Below, one piece after another: positions 47,547-61,872 of a DNA stretch of 64,000 nucleotides. Numbering within the stretch: position 1 is the first letter of the stretch; every line of letters starts with the position of its first letter. Location of the stretch: NCBI RefSeq assembly GCF_032884065.1, contig NC_088866.1, positions 30,994,566 through 31,058,565 of the forward strand, read 5' to 3'. Below the pieces are notes generated by a model. It was not told the origin of the DNA. It was given only the letters and a program-made list of their open reading frames with translations, and searched no databases. The DNA is from Artemia franciscana (lineage: Eukaryota; Arthropoda; Branchiopoda; Anostraca; Artemiidae). The position numbers were made by a program, and so were the translations under genes.

Positions 47547-49005
47547 ACAGTGGTTTTAAAAATCAGCAGATTGGTAATGTCTGAAATTTTTCAGATGAAA
47601 AGCTTTCTCAAATTTTTATTTTTTGTTACAGTTCAACATGGCACCACAGATCAAAATGCGATACTGCCCGAAAAAATTCATAATTTTATTACAACTAAAA
47701 AGAAAATTGTGTTTTTCATGAATGACTTAATATGGACTTAATATGGGTTCAGGCGGTAAAAAAAAAAAAATTATTTTGACGTCCTTGATACTTAAAGTAT
47801 GAATAATAATATAAGAATAATAGCTTTTTTGTCATATTACTAAATAATATTGTAACTACCACTGCACTGTCATTTCGTGGAAACAAAATTGTTAACTAAC
47901 AAATCTCAGAAAACTATCAAGTGGGCGCGAAATTCAAATGAAAAAAAAAACGCTTGAAAAAAAATCAAGATAGTATATTTCATTTTCCAGGATAGGCAAG
48001 CCTATCTCAGAAGATAAAAGAAGAAAAAAAAAGATTAGTGCTAACTATAAGAAATATTAGCAGCCATAGATTCTATTAATGCTTGTAGCTCAAAAACTAA
48101 TTATCCTGCTTGTGCTACAATGTTTATATATTTCCCTCAGAATCAAGGACTATAAAAGATAAATAAACCAAGCTATTAAAAACACTCCAGAAAATCAAAC
48201 AAAGTAACTATTTACCGAAAAACAACACAATAGGTCTAAATAAAAAAATTAAACCTCGAGCGTTTAATAAATTCTGGGGGAAGAATATAAAAGACTATGA
48301 ACAGACAGGATATAATTCTTTGTATTTAAAAGAAATAGAGAATATTAGGAGATTACGATAAAAGTTATCAATGTTACTATTTCTGACGGATAATTAATTT
48401 TTGACTAGTTTAACGTAACAAAAAAAATTTGGAAAGCTAAGTAAAAGTTTACGATATTTAAAATAACAAACCCGAACAGAAAAAGAATCACAAAATTTAA
48501 CTAGTTGCTGAATATTGCGCTTTAGATTTTCAATTTAGGGGCCACCGGTAAATTTCCTAGCTTACGGTGATTGGTTGATTGCGCTAGCTTTAATCCTTCT
48601 CAGAGCAGTGGAAAAAAGGTTTATGAGCGGATTATTCTAGTGGTTACGAATCTTTCTTTCACGATGTAGATTCTAAATTTGAATTAACAAAACTGGTGTA
48701 AATCATTTTAATCTGGATTGTTGTTGACAATCAAAGTCTCAGCAACCTGATTATCAAAAGAAATGGAAATTTGTTGGACATTTTGAATCGTTAATACTAT
48801 GGGATCGTATTCAATACGATCCCAATATTCAATACTCAATATCCAATATTCAATACTATACTGAATCGTAATTGATTGACTATAAAGTCAATTGCGTAAA
48901 ATATGAACTTCAAATCATGAAGTCAATTGTTTGTAATACGAAATTCCGTTATTTTATCGTAAAAACAGAATTCAAGATAAATAAAATCATATTCAAAAAA
49001 CGGAC
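47547..49005. other. Intergenic, no gene; short perfect palindrome
   Basis: A hairpin of 11-bp arms (GGGATCGTATT and AATACGATCCC) lies at 48801-48823, followed by ATATTCAATACT-type short repeats. Nothing coding. Confidence 0.5.
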
Positions 49006-51690
<2,685 letters not shown>

Positions 51691-53042
51691 GTCAAACAGT
51701 TCGTGGTAAGTAACTGTAAGTAAGGAGCGACCCGGCTCAATAGTAACCAAAACTCTAAAAAACGGAATGCTACTACCAATAGATATATAAAAAGAAAAGG
51801 CTTAATATGCTGATTTTAAACATACAAGTTTCATTAAGTTAAGTCTTAATGAAATTAAGACTATGAGGTCTTAATTTCATTTGAAATTATATTTATTTGA
51901 GAAAATTCGCCTGATTTTTGAAAAAAGGGGAAAATACCCCTAAAAGTATTACAGTCTTAATAAAAATCACACCGTCAGATTCAACGCATTAGAAAACCAA
52001 GCTGTAGTGCTTTCAAGCTCCTATCTGTAAAAATGTGATTTTTTTTTTTTTTTTGCCAGAAGAAAGATCACGGATGCGTGTTTTTTTTCAGGGGTGACAT
52101 ATCGCCCCAGTGGTCCAAGAATATCGTGAGAGGGCTCATTAGAACGGAAATTGGAAGTTCTAGTGCCCTTTTTAAGTTACTAAAAAGATTGGAGGGCAAC
52201 CTGGCCCCCATCCCTCGTCACTTTTTTCCAAAAGTCGTCCGATCACAATTTTGAGATAGCCGTTTTGCTCGTCATAGTTGAAAGGCCCAATAACTATGCC
52301 TTTGGATATAACATGATCCCCGCCCCACATCCCTAGGGGAAAGGTCTTTAAGTCACAAAATCTGCCCAATTTTTACACATAGTATTTGTTATTGTGAAGT
52401 ATGCATACATTTTTGGATGGGGGGGGGCGAATTTTGCTGGGTGTTATCCACGGGGGAATTTTCTTTGAGGAGGGAAGTTTCGAGGGGGTGTACTTGTCAG
52501 GGAAATTATAAACTGAGGGAATTTGCCAGAATTCCTATACAAAATTCTTTTTAAATGTCTTGTTTTCTCTTTTCCGTCTCAATTTTAATCATGGAGTTGT
52601 TAAGGGTAATTGTCCGGGGTAAATTTTCACCGGGATTGAATTGTCTAGCGGATATTTCCGTGGGGAGGGGGATTTCTCCGTGGAGGTGGGGCCAGATTTC
52701 CTGGCATTACTTAAAAACTATCAGAAATTGAATTAAAAAAACAAATTTTTTCAACTGAAAGTAGGGAGCAACATTAAAACTTAACAGCAATTATTACGTG
52801 TATGAGGGGGATTGCCCCCTACTAAACACCTCATTCTTTACACTAAAGTTTGGATTTTGACCCAATTCTTTAAGAACGACTCCTGAAACACAAGGGTCGT
52901 CTAATTGGAACAACAGGAAGCTTTTTTAAAAGTGCTAAGAATTTAGCGTAAAGAGCGAAGTGTTGACGAGGAGGAATCCCTTTCATGCACGTAATGGTTT
53001 CTGTCCGTTTTATGTTTTAATGTTGCTCCTTACTTTCAGTTG
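51691..53042 (+). repeat. Foldback family P, copy P2
   Basis: The left end includes AAACAGTTCGTGGTAAGTAAC and AAGTAAGGAGCGACCCGGCT. There is an internal restart AACTGAAAGTAGGGAGCAAC (about 52752), and the right end TTGCTCCTTACTTTCAGTT falls at 53023-53041. The ends share AGTAAGGAGC in inverted orientation. No protein-coding capacity. Confidence 0.8.
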
Positions 53043-53490
53043 TCTTTTTTTTTTTAATGTAATCATCTAACGCTACCAAGCAAAATTCTTAAGGTATCTG
53101 TGCATTTTCGTTTGCCTGGGTTTTTGTTACAAAACCAAGGACAGTAAAAATTACTTCTGATTATTCGAATTATTTAAGTATAAACTTCCACAACCATACA
53201 TATCTTAAAAAAAATATAAAAACTTGAGGAAAGGCCTTAAAAACAGCTTTAAAGGGGAAAGGGCTTCATATGCCGTTATGCAGTTTTTGTAGTAGCGAAC
53301 ACGTCTTCCTTTGAAAAATTTATTGCACAGAAATTTCCCGCTACTAATAAGAAAAGAATGCCAGGCCATATAGGAAAAAATTATAGAAAATACAACAGTT
53401 CATTTTTAGAATTTAGCCAAAAGCCAAAACTTTGGTTTACCATTAATAGTACCTATAATAGTATTTTGGCTAAGATATGCTGAGGAGTAG

Positions 53491-55163
53491 CATCAAACAG
53501 TTCGTGGTAACGAACTGTAGTAAGGAGCGACCCGGCTCAATAGTAAACGAAACTCTAAAAACGGACTTTTGATGCTAAAAGATACATCAAAAGAATCAAA
53601 TTTTTATGCTGATTTTAAATATATAAGTTTCATCAAATTTAGTCTTTGTCATAAAAAATTACGAGCCTGAGAAAATTTGCCTGATTTTGGAAAATAGGGG
53701 GAAACATCCCCTAAAAGCCATAGAATCTTAACGAAAATCACACCATCGCATTCAGCGTATCAGAGAACCTTATTGAAAAGTTTCAAGCTCCTATCTACAA
53801 AAATGTGGAACTTCGTATTTTTTGCCAGAAGACCGATCACGAGTGCGTGTTTATTTGTTTTTTGTTTCGTTTTTTTCCCCAAGGGTCATCGTATCGACCG
53901 AGTGGTCCTAGAATGTTGCAAGAGGGCTCATTCTAACGGAAACGAAAAGTTCTAGTGCCCTTTTTAAGTGACCAAAAAAATTGGAGGGCACCTAGCCCCT
54001 CTCCCATGCTCATTTTTTCCCCAAAGTCAACGGATCAAAATTTTGAGATAGCCATTTTGTTTAACATAGTCAACCATAATAACTATGTCTTTGGGATGAC
54101 TTACTCCCCCACAGTCCCCGGGGGAGGGGCTGCAAGTTGCAAACTTTGACCAGTGTTTACATACAGTAATGGTTATTAGAAAGTGTACAAACGTTTTTCA
54201 GCGGGATTATTTTGGTTTTTTTTTGGAGGGGCGGGGGTAGGGGGGGGGGGTAGGGGGGGGGTTTAAGGGGAGGGGAATGTTTGGGAATATCTTTCTAGGA
54301 GGAATGTGTCATGGGGGAAGAGAAATTCAATGGAGGGGGCGCAGGATTTTCTAGCATTACTAAAAAAAAAACAATGAAAAAATAAATATGACAAGTTCTT
54401 TCAACTGAAAGTAAGGAGCAGCATTAAAACTTAAAACGAACAGAGATTATTACGCATATGAGAGTTTCATCTCCTTCAAAATACCTCGCTCTCTACGCTA
54501 AAGTATTTTTAGTAGTTTCAACTATTTATTCTACGGCCTTTCTGATTCGGGGTCATTCTTAAATAGTCGGGACAAAATTTAAGCTTTAGCTGAAAGAGTG
54601 AGGTATTAACGAGGGGACAAACCCCCTCATATACATAATAAAAATATAAGTATACAAAAGTTCGTTACGTAAGTTAATTCTCAAGTTATGTATATTTTTT
54701 TACTAATAAAAACGTTTGTTAAAAATTAAAAGTTCTAGTTGCCTTTTCAAGTAACCGAAAAATTGGAGGGCAACTAGGCCTCCCCCCCCACCCTTTTTTC
54801 TAAAAATCGTTTGATCAAAACTAAGAGAAATCCATTTAGCCAAAAAAAAAGAATTAATATGCAAATTTCATTTTAATAATTTCTGTGCGGAGAACCAAAA
54901 CCAAACATGCATTAATTCAAAAACGTTCAGAAATTAAATAAAAAAAACTAGTTTTTTTAACTGAAAGTAAGGAGCGACATTAAAACTTAAAACGAATAGA
55001 AATTACTCCGTGTATGAAAGGGGCCGTTCCCTTCTCAATGCCCCGCTCTTTACGCTAAAGTTCTTTACTGTTTAATAAAGTAGAATTAAGAGAAAGAGTC
55101 AAACTTTAGCGTAAAGAGCGGGGAGTTGAGAAGGGAACGGCCCCTTTCATACACGGAGTAATT
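53491..55163 (+). repeat. Foldback family P, copy P3 (left part) with near-perfect hairpin
   Basis: The left end has the small hairpin ACAGTTCGTGGTAACGAACT, then AGTAAGGAGCGACCCGGCTC. Internal restarts lie at about 54405 and 54958. Arms 55001-55062 and 55102-55163 (about 62 bases each, starting AATTACTCCGTGTATGAAAG) are almost perfectly complementary around a 39-base loop. The right end is displaced to 57426 by an insertion. Confidence 0.85.
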
Positions 55164-57425
55164 GTGTTGCGAGAGCAACACTTTGGTTTTGTCCCGTTTT
55201 TTTTTGTTTTGTTTTTTTTCCTATGCCGCCGATCTCAGCTTATTCCTGGAAACTGGTAAGGGTCTAACCTGTGCGGTTTTTACGGAAAGTGTGGACCTCA
55301 GGCCGGATTGATGAATATGACATTACATTTTGGAAAGCTCCGTAGAACTCTTGCCTGGGGCCAAAAAGGATGGTTTTTGCTTGTCCTCGAGCCAGAGCCT
55401 ATGGTGTGCGAAGTGAAGTGGAGTTATATAGCCTATGTCAGAGAGGAGTATCTGAAGTTGTGCAGCCAAGCTTTCGTTTCATCAAACCATGTTTCTGCTT
55501 TCGAGTGGAAAGCTCCGTTCTAGCAGGCAAGCAGGCAGGCACCAGTTTCAAATTGAAGATGGACTAAAATCTATAAGTGTTAAATATATGCGGTAGTTCC
55601 CCGGCCCCACAGCCAATATATCTTCTTTGAGTGATAAATAGAAAAATTTACAGAAACAAAAAAGTGCGATTTTCCCACGGGTCCGAAAGTGCTGCCATCT
55701 ATTGTTTCTAGCCATTTCTGTTCGTGATTTCAGCTGACTTTACCATTCTTTTTTTTCTACTTGGGATTGCAATAGAGAAATGGTATCAGATATACCTCTT
55801 AAACTTTAAAAGTTCTCTCATTGCTAAGGAAATTAGAGCTTATCCTTTGCTCCTTTCTAAGTGGTGGTGTTAGAAAGTTGGCCTCCGGCAAAAAAGTCAA
55901 CTTTTGAACTAAGACAGATAGAATTTTTTTTTCAATGACAATCGATAGACCTTGATGAGCTGATCAAGTATATGTCATCCATTTTTTGTTACAAAAATTC
56001 CTTCATGACATACACCAGTTTGAAAGTTTCAAGGGGTTGACAACTTCAGTGTAAGGTACACACTTGAACCAAAAATAGGCCGATACCAATTGTGAGATAT
56101 GTAGGGGACTTCCAAGCAACAGTCGATTATTAGCTTATAATCATCTTTGGCAATGAGGGGTTTGCAACTTTTGCTGATTGGTGTACCTATTATCTGTTTC
56201 TGGTGTAATTGATGGTAAGAACAACTTGGTTCCCCATTGTAAGACATGTAGGGGAGTTGTAAGTAATAATCAGCTGTTAGGCTACAATGACTTCAGCGAC
56301 AAGGGGTTTGGAACTTTTGCTAGTGGGTGTACCCATTATTTGTTTCCGGTGAACTTGGATGTATATCCCGGGAGAGGGACTTGTAAGTAAGAATCGGTTG
56401 CTAGAGGAGGCTCACGAGGGGCTACAAATTTGTGCAAATTGGTACACATCTATGGAATCAGGGACCCATAAATTTCCTGTAATGACTCGCCATCCAATAA
56501 TAAGCGATCCTGGATGGCGAGTCATTACAGGAAATTTATGGGTCCCTGATGGTATTTTGATCCTGAAAAGTTACAGATAGCTTTATAATACCAACTAGAT
56601 TACATAAGATAATGTTCCAAGTTTCCATCCGTCACGATGTCTACGATTGAAAAGGATAAAGTTCAACCGGCTGCAAAGTGACATTTAGGGGCCTAGTAAG
56701 TAATAATCGGCTATTAGTGTGGACCTCGGGCCGGATTGATGAATATGACATTATATTTTGCAAAGCTCCGTACGACTCTTGCCTGGGGCCAAAAAGGATG
56801 GTTTTTGCTTGTCCTCGAGCCAGAGCCTATGTTGTGCAAAGGATAAAGTTCAACTGGCTGCAAAGTCAATTTAGTCCCTTCTTCCAATATTTTTTTTTTT
56901 TTTGAACCCTGAGGAATAGCCTTTGATCATCTGATTACTGATTGTGTTATTCTTTGTCTCTCACGGAAGAGGGACTTGTAAGCAAGAATGGGTTACTAGA
57001 GGAGGTTCATGAGGGGCTACAAATTTGTGCAAATTGGTGCACATCTATGGTATTTGATCCTGAAAAGTTACGGATAGCTTTATAATACCAACTAGATTAT
57101 ATAAGATAATGTTACAAGTTTCCATCCGTCACGATGTCTACGATTGAAAAGGATAAAGTTCAACTGGCTGCAAACTGAATTTAGTCCCTTTTTCCGATAT
57201 TCTTTTGCTGTTGTTTTTTCAACGCTGAAGAATTTGATCATGTGATTACTGATTGTGTTCTTCTTTGAATATGCCGTTTTGAAAGCTTTGATAGTTTTGA
57301 CAACTTCAGCATTTAACCGATAGCGAAGAAACAAAACCAAAGTGTTGCTCTCGTAACACTTTAATCGGCAAAGCCGGACAAAGGTTGCCGCAACACTTCA
57401 CGTTGCCCAGGCAACGTAGGTCTAG
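55164..57425 (+). mobile_element. Helitron/Helentron-like non-autonomous insertion in P3
   Basis: The left edge carries the hairpin GTGTTGCGAGAGCAACAC and then TTTGGTTTTGT; its inverse (ACAAAACCAAAGTGTTGCTC) recurs at about 57331-57350. The right edge is ACGTTGCCCAGGCAACGT (8-bp-arm hairpin) followed by AGGTCTAG, so it ends in CTAG a few bases after a hairpin, as Helitrons do. No 8-bp or TA duplication is seen; the flanks are A/T-type. The interior has direct repeats (55287-55410 with 56717-56830; 56355-56445 with 56965-57050; 56560-56675 with 57056-57175) and a perfect 40-bp inverted repeat at 56457-56553. No helicase is visible. Confidence 0.6.
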
Positions 57426-57480
57426 TTTCTGTTCGTTTTAAGTGTTAATGTCGCTCCTTACTTTCGGTTAAAAAAAAACT
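57426..57480 (+). repeat. Foldback family P, copy P3 (right end)
   Basis: TTTCTGTTCGTTTTAAG and TCGCTCCTTACTTTCGGTT complete copy P3 after the insertion. Confidence 0.85.
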
Positions 57481-57519
57481 AGTTTTTTTTTATTTAATCT
57501 ATCTAGGAAGCTGTTTTTC

Positions 57520-57769
57520 GCAATTGAACAAAAACGCTTTCGAAGAATAGGAAAATAAGTCTGCGAAACCAAGATTAGAATATTGGAAGCTACAGTGATG
57601 ACAGTGGTAAGTATAATTTTGAAACATATATGCTTCGGAAGACGGAGGAAGATTTGTTAGATGCTTTCCAGTGGAATTGTCTGCGGATAGTTTTGGTTAC
57701 CCATTTAACTGATCGTATTTCAAGCAGTAAACTGTACAAAAATTTTGGTTCTATACCCCTTTCTAGGGC
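57520..57769 (+). mobile_element. LINE-A fragment, left of hAT-like insertion
   Basis: Contains ATAAGTCTGCGAAACCAAGA and, in translation, TEEDLLDAFQWNCLRIVLVT, then SKLYKNFGSIPLSRA, as in the C-terminal part of LINE-A. It stops inside TCTAGGGC and resumes at 61540. Confidence 0.85.
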
Positions 57770-60700
57770 CAGTGCCATCGTTGAGGGAGACGGACATTTT
57801 TCCCCCACCCAATAATTTGGAAAAACCTACAATTCATTCATTAGCTTTAAAACTGTTACTTGTTTTAAGTGTTAAATTTGCTCTTTATCTTGAGCAGATA
57901 ATTGCTTTTGAATGAATTCATTCTCATTTTTAACATAAGGAAAATGAGAAAAATAAGGGTGCATTATACTTCATAATATTTTCCAAATTAAGATTTTTTC
58001 AAATACACTGCCTTTGAAACCTTATCATCAAATAAAAATATGAGCCTAGTTAATGGCAAAATTGAAAAATGTTTATACTTCCTGTTTCGCTACATTTACT
58101 CATGTCAATTTTTTCCCTGATACTTAACCTTTTCCTTGATACTCTTTTCCCTGATTTGTAAAATCTATCAGTTCAAGATTGCATAATCTTGTTTTAAATT
58201 TTTCAAAAATGGAAATGTACACTCTTTACATATACAAATAGGACATAAATAGATTCATTGAAGAATAAGAAGGTAGATATACAGTGAATCAGAATGAAAA
58301 AGAAATCATTAAAAAAGAAAAGAAGACTTAATGCTTTTTATAATGATATTTGCACTATAACTAGATAAGCCAAATCGGATGTAGCTTGGTCATGGAATTT
58401 GGTAGAGGGGGATCCGCTCCAGGAATCACTTAATTATTTCAATTTTCATTTTCAGTATTTAATTGTAACTACAATTCTCTTATTTATCATTGAAATGCCT
58501 AATAAGTGCTGATAACCTCCTGTTCCTTGCGTTTTGGATTCACATACTAACGCATAAATATTGAAGTGCCCTCTGAGTGCAATAACATGCTGACTTCTCG
58601 CTATTTTCACTTTTCTAAATATTTTTTAACCAGCTCCAAAAAACAGCTGATATAAATGCACTAAGAACTGTGACTGAAATTAGTCGCCTTTCGAACAACA
58701 CCAGCACAACTTGTGGGACATTTATCTTTGCATCAGCATGCCGTACGAAATGTCTTCTGAGATTATAATAAAGTGAATTTAAACAAAATATGTATATTTT
58801 TCTCACAATTTAGAAATTTTGTGTGCACGTATAAGCGGTACCAACCCATTCTCTTTTTCTATTGTTATCAGTTTTATCGTACATCACTAGAAGACCGTGC
58901 TTTGCTTGTGATGGGAATTATGGACATAAAAATGATATTCAGTGTAACCCCCTCCGGAAATGTATACCCCCTACCCTGATTTACACAAGAAAAACTTCTG
59001 TGTAATTTTAATAGAATTCGTTTTTTTTAACAAAGATACAAAGGGGAAGGTAATTTTCCCTTTCAATTGGCATCCCTGGCAATTTTTAATTAATGTAAGG
59101 TTTCTGCCACAATGATACCAAGGACTGTTCAGATTTTCTGGATATTCTTGTCAAACAATGCCGAACGGATAAGTTAATTTTACTAACGGATAAGTTAATT
59201 CTAACTAAAGAACGGATAAGTTAATTCTAACTTTATTTTTCGAATACTTTCAAATCTAAAATATGGTCACTATTTAAATATGGGGAATATGTCACAATAT
59301 AATAACTTCATAATCTGTGGTAATACTTTGACTTATCCTGTATCTTTACTTAGACAACGCTATTGCGCTGCCTATGATTTTTGTTTCGGCTTTGGCCCAC
59401 TGATATCAATGCTATCTATTAATATAAATCGACGAACCCACAAAAAATCAACTTGATAAAAAGTCATAAATAGTATTTCAATAAATCACGGATATTATAA
59501 GTTTCGTAAAACAAATTAAATCTTACATCAAAATTACGAACAAATGAATATCGCGATACCCGCGGCTATAAGAATTAAATAAAAAAAAAAACAGGTTTTC
59601 TTAACTGAAAGTAAGGAGCGACATTAAAACTTAAAACAAACAGAAATTATTCCGTATATGAAAGGGGCTGTCCCCTCCTTAACGCCCCGCTCTTTACGCT
59701 AAAGTTTTTTATTGTTTTAAGAAGTAGAGTTGTGAGAAATAATCAAACTTTAGCGTAAAGAGCGGGGCGCTGATGACGGGGGAGCTCCTTTTATATACGG
59801 GATAATTTCTGTTCGTTTTAAGCTTCAATGTCGCTCCTTACTTTCAGTTAATAAAAAAAACTTGTTTTTTTATGTAATTTCTGAACTTTTAAGAATTAAT
59901 ACAGGTTTTGATTTTGGCTCACCGTACATGATTAATTAAAACAAAGTTTACATATTATTTTTACCTTTTTTGGCTTTATGGCTTCCTCAAAATTTCGATC
60001 GGACGATTTTGAGAAAATAGGGGCGGGGGAGGGGGCATAGTTACTCTCCAGTTTTGTGGCTTACTTAAAAAGGCCACTAGAGCTTTTAATTTCATTTACG
60101 AACGTTTTTATTAGTAATAAATATACGTAGTTTACGAATTAACTTACATAACGAACTTCTATATTCGCATATTTTGATAAACGTATATGAGGGGGTTCTT
60201 CCCCCTGTCAATACCTCGCTCTTTACGCTAAAACTCGGATTTTGTTCCAATTCTTTAAGAATGACCCCTGAATCACAAAGGCCGTTTAATCAGAATAAAT
60301 AGCTCTTTTTAAATTACTAAAAATACATTAGCGTAAAGAGCACGGTATTGAGGAGGGGACGAACCCCCTCATATACGTAATTATTTCTGTTCGTTTTAAG
60401 TTTTAATGTTGCTTCTTACTTTCAGTTGATTTTTTTATTGAATTATACATTTTTTTTTAAATGATGCTGGAAAATCCAGCACCCCCTTCATGGAGATTCT
60501 TTTCTCCCACGATACTTACAAATAACCAATACTATATGTAAAAAATGGGCAAAGTTAATAACTTGCACCCCTTCCCCTGGGGACTGTGTGGGATTAAGTC
60601 ATCCTCAAAGAAATAGTTATTAGATTATTTGACTATGCTGAACAAAATGGCCATCTCAAAATTTTGATCCGGTTTGGGAAAAAAATGAGCGTGAGAGGGT

Positions 60701-61539
60701 GCCTAGCTACCCTCCAATTTTTTGGTCACTTAAAAGGGGCACTAGAACTTTTAATTTCCGTTAGAATGATTAAATCCCCCGGGGGGGGGACAGGCATCCG
60801 TGATCTTCCTTCTGGCAAAAAATATAAAATTCCACATTTTTAGCAGATAGGATCTTGAAACCTCTACGGTAGGGTTCCCTGATACGCTGAATCTGATGGT
60901 GTGATTTTCATTAAAATTCGATTAATTTTAGGGGGTTTCCCCCTTTTTCGAAAATAAGGCAAATTTTCTAGGGCTCGTAACTTTTGATGGGTAAGACTAA
61001 ACTTGATGAAACTTATATATTTAAAATTAGCATAAAAATTCGATTGTTGTGATGTATATATTGGTATCGAAATTCCGTTTTTTCGAGTTTTGGTTAGTGT
61101 TGAGCTGGGTCGCTCCTTACTTACAGTTCTTTACCACGAACTGTTTGATAGGGGTTGGTTCAATTATGGGATTCAGCATCCTGTGCTGGTATTGAGGGTA
61201 TGGGGAAGGGGGTGGGGATATGTATGGCAGCATTAGGGGTGAAACTGGGTGAAAAAACCGAGTAAATACGACATCCAACTTCGCCCACCCGAAAGCTTGT
61301 TTACGCTGTACTACCGCCGTCTGGAGCAGCTCATTGCTGACAATTTTAGCAAAAGCCGAGCACCAGCACTCATATTTATGATTATTTAATGTGTCTTTAT
61401 TGTTTATAATGTTTTTAAATTCATCAAGTAGCGTGTTTGTTAAATAGTTACTTTTGTTTACTACCGCTTGAATAGCACCTAATTCAACAGTACCCTCTCT
61501 TTCCCCTCCCCTCAATAAAATACAGTAGCTACACCCCTG
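57770..61539. mobile_element. hAT-like insertion of about 3.8 kb in LINE-A
   Basis: Flanked by the 8-bp duplication TCTAGGGC (57762-57769 and 61540-61547). The left end is CAGTGCCATCGTTGAGGG; the right end read inverted is CAGGGGTGTAGCTACTG, a common hAT-type terminus. The two termini share only CAG and loose G-richness, so they may be degraded. The interior holds family P copy P4 and otherwise unassigned sequence (57800-59600). An open frame on the minus strand at 61117-61515 (132 codons, FKNIINNKDTLNNHKYECW segment) has no recognised motif. Confidence 0.6.
59601..61150 (-). repeat. Foldback family P, copy P4
   Basis: AACTGAAAGTAAGGAGCGAC at 59602, hairpin arms about 59645-59707 and 59745-59806, internal TCGCTCCTTACTTTCAGTT (59831) and TTGCTTCTTACTTTCAGTTG (about 60409). 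The far end, with TCGCTCCTTACTTACAGTTC and ACGAACTGTTTGATAG (61110-61152), is the inverse of the P2/P3 left end. It lies inside the hAT-like insertion. Confidence 0.8.
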
Positions 61540-61797
61540 TCTAGGGCTGTAATGAGAGAAAGGTTAAGATGGCTAAGACACATTTTGCGGATGAAGGATG
61601 ATAGATTCCCAAAGATCGTCCTTTTCAACCGACCCTCTAAGGCCAAACGAAAAGTAGGCCGTCTCCAAATGCGGTGGAGAATGTCGTAAGAATTTAAGGG
61701 AAATTGAGAGTTCTAGGAAGGGTGTAAAGGAGACTTTGAATAGAATGGGATGGAGGAGGAGCGTGGGTATCTATGATGGCCACAGGCAGTATATATA
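61540..61797 (+). mobile_element. LINE-A 3' fragment, right of hAT-like insertion
   Basis: TAATGAGAGAAAGGTTAAGA begins the RLRWLGHVLRM-type segment; it runs on through AGGGTGTAAAGGAGACTTTG to GGAGGAGCGTGGGTATCTAT. It is the direct continuation of the fragment ending at 57769. Confidence 0.85.
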
Positions 61798-61872
61798 ATA
61801 TCATAATTCCATACATATACAAAACATGAAATGTATATAATACATATTAATAAGTTAATTACATGTAACAAA

